From Rodentolepis nana (taxonomy: Eukaryota > Platyhelminthes > Cestoda > Cyclophyllidea > Hymenolepididae), in the NCBI GenBank assembly GCA_900617975.1, contig UZAE01012058.1:1-64000 (forward strand): a stretch of 64,000 nucleotides of DNA, given 5' to 3'. Below are positions 38,501-53,500 of this stretch, piece by piece. The notes beneath the pieces are model-generated. The model made no database searches, was not told the origin of the DNA, and saw only the letters and a list, made by a program, of their open reading frames with translations. Within the stretch, counting starts at the first letter, position 1, and each line of letters begins with the position of its first letter. The position numbers and the translations under genes were made by a program.

Positions 38501-41500
38501 CAATACTAGTGAGCGCTCTGGCTAGGACTTGTCATAATTTGTGGAGTTTGCCTAAATCTCTATTTTTTCTTACCATTTGCATCATAGATTGATTTGATAC
38601 CTCGGAGAATAGCTTCCTTTGGAGAATCCAGTGTAACATTGCTTGATTTCAGCATTGCCATCACATTAAGTGGACCAGCAACTATATTTATTCTATCGTT
38701 GTTGATTTTTACGTGAAACTCCTGCGGATGGTTTTTCCACTGAACTTTCGAAAAGTCAAACTCAGATACGTTGTCACGCATCTGCATAAGGCCGGTCTGA
38801 ATAGTGAAATTGATATATAATTCATGATGTTTGCTCTTTTGCAAATGACACTGGAAGGAATTTGAAATGTTCTGGAAGTCAGGTGATATACTGAGTTTGA
38901 AGGTATTACCTGAAATTGCAGGATAAGGTGTTAAGTTTCATTTAGAAAAACAGAAGTAATGGTAATTAGTGATTCTGAACATATCACCCGTATTACCATT
39001 AGCAAATTTGTTAACCTATATGCTACTAACAATTTTTTAAGTAGAAAATTGAGGAATATTTCATGTTCCTTGGGGTTACGTAAGCATCAAAATAGTATTT
39101 ATGGTAGTTCTTGTTGAAACCAATAGCGGAAATAAACAAATAACGGAAAATTTTAAGCGATTTGACCAACAATCTATTTGACATGTCATCAAATATCTGG
39201 AGCGGGACCAAAAATTGGGAACTAATTTTAACTGTCTATTCTTTAATGTGGGGTGCGCGATAGACTTATCGCCACATGGTGCACTCTGAGCGACGTATTC
39301 TCATGCGGCAAAAATTCTATTAACCGACAGTTGACTTCAAATTACCATAACTTGACTGCATGTCGTATTCCACTTCTTCTACAGTACTCACCGCACCTTA
39401 CCTTTTTCCTTACCTTTGTGTATGTCTCTCTTATACCTATGAATCACTTCTTTTCAATCTCTCAATTATTTGTGGCTTTGATGCTCCTGCCCTCTGTGAT
39501 AGTTTGTAAAAAGTTTTAATTCATATTTTACGGTCATTTCACCGTAAGTTTTAAGCACCTCCAGTGAGACGTAATTTAGAGAGTCTAAATATAACCATAC
39601 TGAGCATTATGTATTGTGTTTTTATCATATTACAAGATATTGCAAGATTAGCTTCAGTATTCCTTAACAGGTTGGCATTTTAAAGGTCTTTTATTTTTGA
39701 TAGCAGCATAATTCCAGCCTCAATTATAGCCACGCAATGGGGCTAAAGGTCATTCAGCATGCTACTATTTAATGCACTGACTATAAAAAGTCAACAAATA
39801 TGTGTATTTACGCCATGCATCGACTTTGATATTATTAATTAATAACCCCAGTGATTTGATCACGATAAGAACTATTCAACACTGGAAAACAAAAGGCGTT
39901 TTGAGTGGAGTTATCAATATTCAAACTCTAATTAGTCTTTATTATTGCCAGTGGATATTCATTTGTAAACTGATAGAGCTGTAATTACCGCAAGGAAAAA
40001 ATACCTTTGACACACGTGCCATTTGCGAAGTTGTTCCCTTGATCCTCGGGGTAGCAGGGAGGACTGAAGTAGCCGAGACAACCGGGAGTATTGTAGCAAT
40101 TAATGATTTGCATGCACGCCTCCATGCTACCATCGCAAAACACTAGAAGGAATAAAAAACGCTTCATCCCTTCCATTTGATAGTTGTAAATGCGTAGCTC
40201 ATATAACCTTCTCTCTTTGAGTTACTTATAAGCTTCTCCCAATCCCTTTTTACCCCTCCTAGGGTGTGCGATAGACTTACCTCCACGTGGTGCACCCTGG
40301 GCAACGTATACTCATACGGCAAAAGGTCTATTAACTGGCAGTTGACCTCTGACCTCAAACTAGAATGGTCCCACTGTATGTCATAGTCTATCACTTCCCC
40401 AGTACTCACCTCATTTTTTCTCAGCCTTTGTGTCTGTCTGTCTGTCTGCCTCTTTCGCATCTTTGAATCTCGAATTTTTCTCACTTTGATGTTCCTCCCC
40501 TCTGTTAAGCCCGAAGTCAGCTAAAGGGCTAATGATAATTATCCAATCGCCTGTCATTTGATATAAATAATTTTTGCCACCTCTTACTTAATTTTTATTG
40601 AAAATAAAACATCTGAGTAAACTCTATTCGGTAGGATATTTGTTAAAACCGATATTGTAAATTGCGGAAAGATTAAAGATGCATTCATACATTCATACTT
40701 TACTTCTAGCTAGTCAAAAGTAGCTAATCACTTCCTATCTTTCTAATAGCTTGAATCCAAATGCCAAGGGGGAATATGAGCTTGTGCAGTGAAATATAGA
40801 GCTGCCGGTCGTCTAGAAATATTCACGGAGTGGAAGGCAATGCCCGAACTCCTGTTGTTTTTGTGTCGTACAACTCTTGAAGATGGTCGAAGCGCTTTGT
40901 AATGCAAATCAAATACTTTTCAAGCGAGAACTCAATAACCAACACGTATTTGCCTCATTGTATGCTTTACTTAAAATTTATATAGGCCAATGACGTTGCC
41001 ATGTATATCACATTAAAAGTACAAATTTTATTACTAATATACAATTCATTATTAAGTTAATTCTCTTTGGATAAAATTTACTCATGTCTATTTAGACTAT
41101 TCAAACCTTACATCTCTGTTCATAACTACTTAAATTTTTCCCACAGTAATGTATAAAAGAGTTGAATGCTCATTAAATGTATTGAAATTTTGCAATTTCA
41201 ATGTTAACTCCCTTTTGCTAACTAACTAAGTAGTAAAGCGCTTTTAAACCTTTGTCGATAAAGACTTTCGTTCACAAAAGATTAGCGTGATATTTAGTAA
41301 AATTTTCTATTGAGATAGAATCGAAAGTAAATACGAAGTTAGGAACGAATACGGACAAGTTAAAACTCGATCCTCAAAGAAGTCTATACAATCAATGAAT
41401 AAAAAGTCAAAATTTTCAATAATGACCGTCTTCAAAAGCAATATCGACCGATCTCTGTCTCCCCATCGAAATAATACTCATAGAAGGAATGATAATAAAC

Positions 41501-44500
41501 CATTTTTTAAATAAAATTTAACCAACATTTAACTACTTTGAATCCTCATTTAGCTTACTCAATTCTATCATTGAATACACTTTATTATACTTTAGATGCC
41601 AAATTTTTCGCTACTAAAGACCAGATATGTGTGATCGCTGATGGTTCAATCATGTAGGATATTGCATTCAAATACATCTCTACTTCAGCTGACGAGTGTG
41701 GTTTTATTCAGCAAACCAAAGCTGAAGGAGATTGAGACGTTAACAAAAGAGCACAGATATTCCGTCTTGAAGCTAAATATCTACTCAAATTTGAATAAAA
41801 TTGACTTAAATTGAAGCTTGTAATGAAAAAAACAATTGGGGTGAAAAACGATCTAAACCACAACCGGAGCAGTGTTTAGATTCTGGTTTTGAGACCGGAA
41901 GTAATCTAATTTTGCGTTTATTTTTTCTCTATGACTGCATTCCAAGCCACGCATCTGATGGCCACATCATATCATAGAGGTTACTTCCTGTTTAAGTAGA
42001 TTAGGTGATATTAATGCATAAACACAGGATGGGTGATTGGCAATCAATACTAGCATGTCAAATAATTTGATTTAATTGTCAGTAAAAGCATAATACCACT
42101 TAGTTTCGATCATGAATATTCCACACTTTTACCCATCAATAGCCCTTTTATATATTCACTATAGTTGATATTTGCTATATAATTGGCTGCTATGTGTCCC
42201 CCCCCCCCACCATGAGGAAAGCCGAAGTCAACTAAGGGGCTAATGATAAATATCATAAAGCCTGCCATTTTAAATAATAATATTTGCTATATTCTAATTA
42301 AAATCATAACTTGATACTTTCCGTTTCTTCAATCTGACTAAACGAGCCTCACTTTTCTTGCAAGTGAATTACTCTCCAAAGAAATTGGCGTGATATCTGC
42401 ACGAAAAAAATTGCAAATTAAGATCTATCATATTTTTTGGTAACGTTTATTTGGAGAAAAGAGCAAAATAAGTAGAACTTGGTCAATATTTCATCGAAAA
42501 ACAGTCATGAATGCAACAGAAAGTGTTTATAGCCGAGGTATGATAGTTTTGAACGGATGCTAGTTGATTAATGTTCATTTGTTGAATAAATACAAAGACT
42601 GTGTGCATGTTTAAAATCCTTCAGAATAACTCAAGAATTTCCTATAAGATTTATGGAAGGATTTTGAAAGGGAAAATTGAAATTAATTTCCGTATACGTC
42701 AAATACAAAAGAAAAATGAAATGTAGCCAAACAGTCTAAACAAAAAACGGTTATGATATATTACTAGCCACAATAACCAATTGTCTTTACAACTTATTGA
42801 CCATTTTAAGAAATAAAAAGAGTTTTTGAACTTTGTTGGTAACGTAAATATATGCATGTACAAAACTATCAGAGTTCATTCAATTTGGCCTCTTATATAC
42901 TCTGCTAATAGTATTTCAAGTCTGGAAATCAGAAGTAAATCTCCGTACTTTGAAGCGAATAGCAGTTCTGCAGCTTCTAATACACTATCGGGGTCACCAC
43001 CCAACCTTTTGACCTTGGTTGTTTCGTAGGTGCACGCTTTCACTCAGCAATCTACTGAATTATAATTGGAGTGAAAAATTCCTCAATATGAATACTGGGT
43101 GTTAATGCAAATTTCTGCCTTCCTGCCTTGAAAGCCCTGTTCCAACATTGTTCACAAAATCTAAAAAATGTTCTGATCACTAAAAAAAATATTGGTTTCA
43201 AGGTTTCAATTTGTCTTCCACTTTCGTTTCATCTTATTACCGATTGTTGGAATTGACATGAGAGAAGTGTCCCAATGCGAGCACACCATTTAAAATAGAA
43301 TGAATGTTGGCTGTAATGCTAATTTTGTTCAAAAAGAGAAATAACTTGATTAATAGATCTCGCGATGAAATGCCCAGATTCATTATTTGTCTGAAAAATG
43401 GCTTTTATAGAAAATTATTGAAAGTAATCCGTCGGAATGGATAATTCTTATTTTCTTCTTCTATAAGTTTTGAATATTTATGAGCTCGTGATAATGGATG
43501 AGTGAGTTCTATATATGAGTAGTATGAGACCTGGAAGTTGGGGTACAGAGACGAGACACCTGCACAGTGCGGAATTTGATAATGAATTCATTCATGTTGT
43601 CTGAAAGTAGAGAGGTCATCCAACCACTTCCATTAGGATTACAATTTGAACAAACAAGTAAGGTAATTACATTAAACGGTAATAGTACAGATGGAAAATA
43701 CATATAGGAAGTTATAGGGATAAAGCCACTCACAGCAGTGCATTAAGCCATTAAGGTGGTGGGGGGCAGTCATAAATCTTGAATAATTTATATTAAGTGA
43801 TTTAATTGGTAATAATTTGATTTCGCGTAAAACAATTCATTACCTTAAAAGGCTTTCTTTCTGTGTAAGAAATAAGAAGTGTCTTTACGGTCTCTACTTT
43901 TAGTTCACAAAATGTTGACAAACATCAATGATTTTTTAAACTTACTTCTTATTGCGGTTTCTGAAAGACGTCAAGTAAGACGTCGTAACATTACTTTCGT
44001 CCCAAACAGACTACTTTCAGTGGAAGAGCGAATGTGACCTAACTCTGCGCCGTGTAATATGGCAAGGAAATTGACCAGTGAATCAAGACGCCGATCTTAT
44101 TTCAATTACTTGTGGTTATCTATTTGAGCCCTTGCTATTGTGGGTGAATAAATAAGAATTGAAGTAATTCTGCTCAGGTTGCTACAAGTTTAATCAGGTC
44201 AGATATTTACTTCACCAGGCGTAATTTTCTTGGCATGATAAAATCAGAGGTGATTCAGTATGGAGACGAGACCACCTGTACATTTTATTAGCAAACATCT
44301 TAATTGCAATTAGCTTTCAAAATGAAAGCAAATACTGCAATATTCCATTGATCAATTCCTATCTATTCAAGCGCAAAAATCAGCCTTCATAAGTAATTCA
44401 TATTATGCGGTAGCATTTCTCCAAACAAATTTTGGCACAAATGCCGACATTAGCGATTTCCTTTACGTAGAAAAATAAGAGCGGATTTGGATTCTTGTTT

Positions 44501-47500
44501 ACCTTATTGTGGACAAGGAATTGTCATTGGAAAAACGATATCATTTGAAGCCCCAATTGCAGAAATTATAATGGTAGCAGAAGTTTAGCCATTCCGAAAT
44601 TTAATTTAATTTAATGACTATTACAATCAGATATAACTTTAATGATATAATATAAAGGTAGCATAGATTACACCTATTAAGACCGCATTTACGATACTTG
44701 GTATATCAACACAAACAATTAGTTAAATGCAAATTTTTGTTAATTTTCGAAATGCTCAAATTAAAATCTAACGTTATCTCACTTCTTTGGCTGTATAGAC
44801 AGTCCACGCTGCTATGAAGAAAGAAAAAAATTCACCGACTTTAATGGAAGATTTAGAAAAAAGACTTTCTCAGTAACGATACATTTGTGGACGTAACTCA
44901 AGAGGTGATGATTAATCGAACAATTGTTCTTCATAAATCAATGTGTTAATAGGCATATAATTGACCAGACATCTGGAAAGCACTTGAAAGACAGTTTTTC
45001 TCATTGTGCTATCTTGATGTTACAGGTCCATGCTGTGAACTTGTATTTCTGGTGCATGCTAAGGCACAGCTACGCTTTTAATCAACATACATATCCCATC
45101 TACATTTTACCGAGTACTTCTACTGATTCACCAGCTATAATATTACGTTTAGTTAATGTTCTTATAGCATTAATTATTTTTTGTAATTGAAAGAATCTTA
45201 AATCAATTACTACAATATTCAAATCATTGATAGCTATTCGATTTATACATTAAGCAGAAAAATGTCCTGCAAATGATTAAGCGCACCTTCCAACTATTAC
45301 AACACTAACTTACTTTGATGATCCAATCTCCTTGATGTGTTGGCCTGTTCAAAGCACTGCTGACATGCATGTTGAAATTTTGAGCAATCATGGGGCTTTT
45401 TGATAAAAATGCTCTCCTCTGCATACTGGCCGAAGATATTGTTTAGCAGTGGACTGTCTTTAGTGCAATAGAAACTTTCAGTTGTCCGCTCGTTGTCCGC
45501 CAATATTCCCGCTATCTATTTGGACGAAGATAATAATTATTCATTAATTGTTCACTTCTCGGCATAGCATTAGATAATCAGACTCAAATGTTCATTAGAA
45601 TTACTTTTATAATAAAAGGCGTTTTCCAGGTGCCAATGTGCAATAGATAAACTGAACACATTGATGGGGAATTCCCGTTACTAAATGTTTGCTTTAAAGT
45701 CAGTTTTAATAAATATAACAGAATTGAATGTGCTCCAGTATTAATATGCATTTTAGGTATATATTTACCAGTATCTGCCCAAATAAGTTGAAACGGTTTT
45801 TCATGCTATTAGTAATATAAATCATACTTAAATAAATGGCGTATTAACGTTCCAATGTCCATTTTGGTTTTTTTAACTAAACTTCGAAAATCTTAATGTT
45901 AGCACTCTTTAAGATTTATTATTCCCCCTCCCTCCCCCAGGTAATTAAAAATGAATGATTGTGACTATATGTTTTAGTTATCTATTTAATATTGCTAATC
46001 ACTGTAGATAATTAAAATTTACATGCTAAATATAAAAATTTGTATTTTCTTTTTGATTTCCTTATTTTCTTACGGCTTTAATAGAATTTAAATGGCATAA
46101 ATAATATTTACTTTTAGTTTTAATGAGTAAATTCTTCCTATACTATTCGTAGAATAAACTGTTCACTGATTAGTTTAGCTCTTGTGAAGCAAAACATGAG
46201 AAAGTTTGAAAAAAATGCTGGATGTTTGTGAATACTTTATTTTTTTAAATTATTATATCATTTGTCCAAATTAAAATGCCAAAATCTCTGTTTTTATCAA
46301 TTTCTAATGTATGCGCATTAAAATACGTTTTTTTAAATACGCAAATGAAGAATCTCGACTATAGAATTTGTCTGATATGGCATAAGCTATTCAATGACTT
46401 TGCTATTTAAAGCACTCAATCTGTGAAAATGAAATAATTACAGAGCAAAGAAAACTTTTTTGTTCATTTAAAGTGACGTTATTTTTCAAGTACCACGTTG
46501 CTATTGACGACTTTACACATTTTAGCAGATTTTTCCTCTTTTGGTCATTAAATTTGGAATTTTTTAATATAGTTGACAACCATAACTGACCGGTCAGTTA
46601 AAGATAATTAAAGATAATAATTGGGAGAATTATTTTTTTCAAAGAGATTTATAAAACCCTTATAATTTGCTACAATCTATACTCAAGCATTATTTTAAAA
46701 TTAATCAACAAACATACATATCTTAATTCAATGGTTCAATTATCGAAATTCTAATTAAACTTGAAAGCCAAAAATTTTAAATAAGCCCATCAGAATCATA
46801 AATTTAGACATAGTTTGTATTCTTATAATTCAGTTTGAATTCAAATGAGTATTTTCATTTAAAGCTGGAAGTTTAAACAAAATTGAATAGAAATCGAACT
46901 GTATCTTATAAATAATTCTTCAATTTCATAAAAAATATTTCCGAGAAGATTGCTTTTCAGAAACTTCTCAATAGCTTTGAATTGATCAATTTAAAGCTAG
47001 CGAAATTGTGAGTAAACCGCAAACAATGACCTTGAAATTAGTTAAATAGAAGATTTTCAATTTCAAGATGGTTAAATAAAGGATTTTCCCATCTTCTTAG
47101 AAAGTGATATCTGAGAAATCTGTAAAGTTAGTTAGGAGCAACAGCTAATCTTGAATGACGGTGAGCATAAATGAATAAGGTACAAAAAAACTCAACGAAT
47201 TACATTACGAGAGCACTGTTTATTTAGAGTCCGTTTAAGATTTTTCAAACTTCGGACGCCAGATTTCCAAAGTTGTCTCTGACTTGTTTGGCTGGAATCC
47301 AGATACGCCATTGTGAAGCGGTTACGAAAGGTCTGTAGAATTATAAAATATCTGTCTGGAATTGGCGCTCTAAAAGAGTAAAAATACAAATAATGCAATT
47401 CTGATTTTAATAAATTCATTATAATCAAATGATGCAACTTGGTAAAATTTTAATTTCAATATTATAATATCATTTGAATAATTTGTAAAATTGGAATTTA

Positions 47501-50500
47501 TTTCATCATTTTAGAAATATAATTTAAATAAATTGTAGTCTCAAATATTCGCAGGGTCAAAAAATTTATTATTATGTTCTAATTATATCGTCACAGCACT
47601 TGGCATTAAATTGAGCAAAAGACTTGATCATCTTTATATTTGATTTTTAATGAGCCATGAAATTTGTCGGCTATTTCAGAAAAATTGAAAAAATGTGTGA
47701 ATTTATATAGCATTCATGGAATGGGGGTCATATCATAATTTTCAATTTTTGAGCTCCTGGTATTTTGTGTTAAATACATTCGTATAAAAGTTTGTTTAAA
47801 TTGGACTAAACTGTAACCAATCAATGTCTTTTAACATTTGAAAAAAACAATATTGCCTCGTTTTTTGATGTCAACACGTAGAAAAAGATATTTTTAAAAT
47901 ACATTTTTAAATTCAAGCGAAAAATTTAGAGTTTCATTTAAGTTATTTCGACTAGCTAATTAATTGGGAAATATTTTAAGTTTTATCGTCCCTAATTATT
48001 TGCGCTTACCTGACAAGATCACACTGTGAGCTAAATTGTGAGGGCCATTTTGACAGTATTATGGTCAAATGGGCTATTAACCGAATTTATTTGGAGAACA
48101 GATATTTTGGGTTTATTAGAGGAAATGAAATACTTTTTCTCAAAAATAAAATAGTTAATGGAAGAAATTAAGGTTAAAGTTTGATACCTTTATTTATTCC
48201 ATTATCAATTATATATCAATAAATCAATATTGTTGTCAGAAATTATAAAGCACTGCTGAGGGTAATGCGAAGAAGGCAAAAATCTTTGTTTACTTCCCGG
48301 AGTATGTTTGAGTTCGATTTTGGGGGTATTGGAAAGCATTTATAGGTTAAAATGAGATTACGGCGGCATTTTTAATGTAACTGGAAAAATAGCACATGCA
48401 TATGCAGCACTCGAAATGAGAATTATACACAACTATACAATCAAAGATTACGTAACCGAATCAATGAAATGATCATTGCTGCACAATCAAGCGCCAATGT
48501 TTTTCACTTTAATTGAATTCGACGAGCTATCAATATGCATAAATTTAAAAATTCGACGACTCATAGCTAAGTGTGATAAAATGGGATGGATATAAGGGTG
48601 CATTGGAATGGAGGTTACAAAAAACGGGAGCTTTATCTTGAGGAGAGCACACTTTCCAAAAATAACTATTCAAAGTTTATTATAATTTTTCAAAATCGAC
48701 TGACAGCTGCATTTGGTTAATATTTTAATTCATCTCGAAATCGATAATTTTGGTCGAATTAAATTTGGTAGCCAAACTGTTCTCGTTTGGAGTCCTCTCC
48801 CAGTATTAAAATAATATTCTCATTCAACCTCTCTCTATAATTTCAGTTTTAAGGAGAATTAAGCTGCCATTTAAGCATCTTTGGAAAATATCCATGCCTA
48901 TTTCAGTTACCAGAGCTCTCAAATTTAAGACTATTGACACTGCTCTCATTGATTCTAACTGAAAATGAACCTTGATCTCAAATTCAAAAATCAAGTCATT
49001 TTGGAAAAGAGGAAAAAAATAATTCATCCACCTTATTTATTTCATCTGTTGTCAAAGACATCATGTAACTTGTGTTGATGAAAATGTGAGCATACTTTTA
49101 AGTATTTTATTAAAAGTTATCAAAATGTCGGATTATGCATTCTTTTTCTGAGAATTACATTAAACATTACATTGCATGTTGAAAATATTCATATATTCAA
49201 AAAGAAAGGCACGATTTTTGTCATGAATTTTGACCAAAATTAAAATTTGAAAATGTTCTCATACAGTGATATTAAAATTATGTTTAGAAACACTCGATTT
49301 AGCACAAAAGTCAGGTTATATGTTGTTTTGCTAAACGCAAAATCAGCAAAATATATATAATTAAGTCGTAACAGAAGAACAATGTTGACAATCTTGCGCA
49401 AACAAAAAGTAGCATTAACCTTCATGCAAATGTTTTAGGTCGGGTTTAGCCGAGATTTTCTTATTTACAAAATCCATTTTACCAATGTAACTTAACAGTA
49501 AATTATAATCGATGCATACGCTTTCACTTGCTCTTTATTAAAGCTAATCAGTTTAAAGAGACGATTTAAACTTTTATTAATATCTTAAATTTACTTGAGG
49601 TTAAAGTAGTGATTAATGGTGTGACGCCTGAATATAAACTTATTATAACGAAAACTTCACTATTAGTGACGATACACATTCAAATATGAGCGAGATAATC
49701 GAATAATCGATAATACAGCGCAAGGAGAGAGGATTTCACAAAGTCTTCTTGAATGCAAACAATTATTCAAATAGATGCAAACAATTTCATACTTAAAAAA
49801 ATTAATTTAAAATTTAAATCAAGCTCTGATGATCATGAGTTAAATATGAAGTCGTCAAATAATCAAAATAAGTTTTAAGAAAATGTAATTGAGTTTTTCA
49901 TGCAATCTATTCAATGAATATTAAATTTAATTAAATAAAATATATTTTCTAAAGAAAATTTATTTAAGGGTTTTAAAGTAATTATCAATTTTAAGTAACA
50001 TGTGTAATGGATCCGGCATATTCTGAAAGGTAAACTAAAAATAAAAGTTCGAAATTTGCTCCATAACACTTATAAAAAATGCCACAGATTAAATTTTTTG
50101 AGGATTCCAAGGAAGTCAGTTCTAACTAAGAAACAATTAATCAGCATGTTTTGAAATTTACCTAATTGCAGAACATCTGTATTAATCAATAATTAGAACC
50201 GGCAACAGAAATTGAATAATGCCCAAAATACACTTTGAAGAAGTCTTGATTGGAAAGAAATAAACAATTTACTAAATTCAGTCTAAAATTCTACTGCGTG
50301 ATAAGCTCTGAAATATTTCACGCTGAATAATGAACGAGATTAAGATAAATTGTTTCACTAAGTTTAATTGATTCTCTTATGAGATAAAGATGTGCTTCTT
50401 CGATAATAACTTTTCCACTTATTGATGCATTTTGACTGATTTCTATTTTGCCCTTACATTGAATTCACACGCAAATTGTATTTCGCACCAGAAAAATGAA

Positions 50501-53500
50501 ACTTTTAAAATTTTGCCAAAACTATGGCTTATACTTAGGTGAATTATAATTTATATTTGAAAATTTTTTGCAAAATGTATTGCTTTGATTTTCATGTCAC
50601 GATTTTGTCATTTAAGTAACTGTGTTTGCAGAAAGTTTAACGGCATGTTGTCGCATTATTTAAAGGTGGTCAAATTTGCCTTTAAACATATTCGTGTCTT
50701 TAATTGAACTAACGAAAAATTCGTAATTTTGTGTCACGCCTTTGATGATATAAATTAAAGATCTTAATTAAAGATTTTATTAGTCACCTTTGACCGTTTT
50801 TATGTATAATTACCGCTTCATGCAGGAAGTGAAATTTTAATTTATTTTAAATCTAATTTGATGATTTCAAATTATTGAACATCATTGGCAAATGTACACC
50901 CATGGTTTGTTAAAATAGTAATTAAGTTTATTATGCAAACTTCCAATCATTCAAAACATAAATTTTTCTTTGGTAATTATTTTCAAATCAAAACATATCG
51001 TAATTTGATAGACATTTAAGGTTATAAATTTAAAAACATATTTTATTTCAGCTTTATATTAAGCAGCACTAGCATTTGAGAAAGTAATAGATCGAATAAA
51101 AAATTCGAATTCAAAGTTTTGGTTGTCTGCATCCTTTGTTATATATGCTAATTACAATTAAATTCAATTTTGTAAATTCGTTGAAATGCAAAAATTTGTG
51201 AACAAAAATGCAAATTTGTAGTAAATAAAATTGTTATTTGAGAAAAATTGTTCTGAGTGAAAATAATTTTATTTATTCATTCATAGAACGGAAATGAGAT
51301 GATGCTTAATAACTTTCCAAGAGATCAATTCATTTAATGAATTATTTTGATGAATATTTTAAGATTATTTAATAATACTTATAACATATTTTGCTTTTTG
51401 GAAAATTTTAAGATACATTTTGATAATAAAATGTGGTTGAATTAGGGTAAAATTTATTGAAGGATTTATAACTATAAAGATAAAATGAAACTAAATCGTT
51501 TATTTATATTTGCAATGACTTTGAATTATTATCCATATATATATATATATATAAAATTATGAAAATAGAATGTTTTAATATCGAGTTAAATTTCCTTCAT
51601 CAAAGAATCACCTGCAGTATGTTTTTATAATGCGTTGAAAATGCAATTGGTTGGTTTCGAAATGACCCAGATCATCGTCGGACGTTTGGAGGAAGTATTC
51701 GTTGTCTCCTTTGTGAGGAACCTCTTCGTATACTCTCGAAAGGGCAACATGCGTTATATTTACAAGGAGGAAGACGCCAGATCTCCAAATCTGCAATAAA
51801 AGGCTATTCATTGCATATATATATATGATTTACATTCCAAGGGTATATTTTTTATTGAAAAGTACACCTCACTATCTAAACTTTAGATGTAGGATAAAGT
51901 AAGTAAAATAAATTAATTAGAATACTTTGGTAAAATGTGGTGACTGGGGAATAGTAAAGTTGGATTTAAAGAAATTGGACTGAGAAACCCTAAAGAACTC
52001 GTTTCTCTATTTGGAACACGGCGACATTCCAGCACGGGCTTTTCTGCGTAAACCTCCTTTAACGTTTTGAATTAGTGGTTAAGTGATGGATAGATTCCAT
52101 TGCAAAATCAAAACTAATTTTAAGTTTTCGACTTTGTAGGAATAGTTTAGTTAAAGTTTTAATTGTTATTTTATTAAACACTAAAATTGAATCCATTACT
52201 AAAACTCATAAACAAAAGTTATTCCGCTCACTAAAAAAAATTGTGACCTTTTTAAAATTTCAATGAATAGAGAGCAAAATGAGCAAACCTAAATCAGTAA
52301 TACTACAATACTGCTGTACGTTAAAATTTCTGTTGTTCTAAGAAAAGAAATATGTACACTGTGTATTAAGAAACGAAAAGGTATGAGGCGTTGTAATTTT
52401 CTCTGTATTATAAATAAATTATCCATAATTTTCAAACCAATTCGATTACAAAAAGATAAATTTTAGAAGTTAGTTTAAATTTGGTGTAGAACAAAGATAA
52501 AGCATTTCATAAATGCACTCTCTAAATAGGCGGTGAATAATTGGTTGTCTAAATTCACCAAAATTTCCAAATACTAGCAAAACTCTCAACTTAATTTTAG
52601 TTATTGTTCTAATAATCTCAGCAAAATAACTTTAAGGCACTCATTAAGTGTCGATTGCATGTTAATGAGGAATTTTAAAATGGAGTTATTCTTACCACAA
52701 AGGATTGATGTTTGTCTCCCTGCTTTAAGTCGGCTATGATTTCTTCATTTTGACTTTGCAGAAGGTTGTCAGTTATAATTTCGAATGTTTTTGATAAATC
52801 TGAAAATAAAATATACCAAAGAGGTTACTGCTCAACAACAATTTATTCCGACAATTTTCAAAAGTTAAAATTCGTTTCACTTAATTTTGAATTTTATTTT
52901 TATCTGTAATTTGAACGCAATATAAGACAGCTGTTTTGAACAATAGAAGCATTATTTTAAAGTCAAGCAACTGTTCATATATCCATGAATTACTTATTTT
53001 ATTTAGCAATTTAATTTGCCGGTGAGATAATTTAAACGGGAATTTTATTAAATAAACAATATCTTATTTACTTTTGTCTATTTTTTCCCAGAAGGAAATG
53101 AAATGTCTCAGTTGTTCATGGTCAATCTAGACTGTTTCACCCCATTATAGGAGACAAAGGTTTTACCGATATTTTGTAAACGCAAAATACCCGAACCATG
53201 GAGAAATTTATTGTTTGATATTTTAATGGTTTACAATTAGGCTACTGCAAACACAGTCTTTCCAAAACCTGCTAAATCTCTTTTATTCTAAAATAAGCTT
53301 TTGATTGAACTCGCCGTTTATTTCACATCAAGTCACGTGAGATCGAAAATTTGCTTTGGAATGAAAAGCAAGATAATTAGATGTGTGTTCATCCGCATGA
53401 TCTACAATTTCATAAAATTCCAAACATTTGCGACATTCACCGTTCCACTTTATCACCTTCTTGTTAAGACATATATTTTTGCTTCAAGGCTGTGTTTGAT

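Larger units (their letters stand above)
40143..45313 (-). other. Intron 5 (5.2 kb)
   Basis: Holds the full ribozyme-SINE copy at 40261-40570 and an isolated tail next to a C11 tract at 42198-42285. Both are antisense to the gene. The rest is A+T-rich without recognisable features. Confidence 0.7.

Noticed and set aside
38028..40484. Related open frames on the antisense strand of ribozyme-SINE copies G and I (shared ...LPRVHHVEVSLS-type peptide)
   Set aside because: The frame stays open only because these two copies have shortened A/T homopolymers; most copies with AAAAAA frameshift to a stop. It is a shadow of conserved RNA structure, not a gene.
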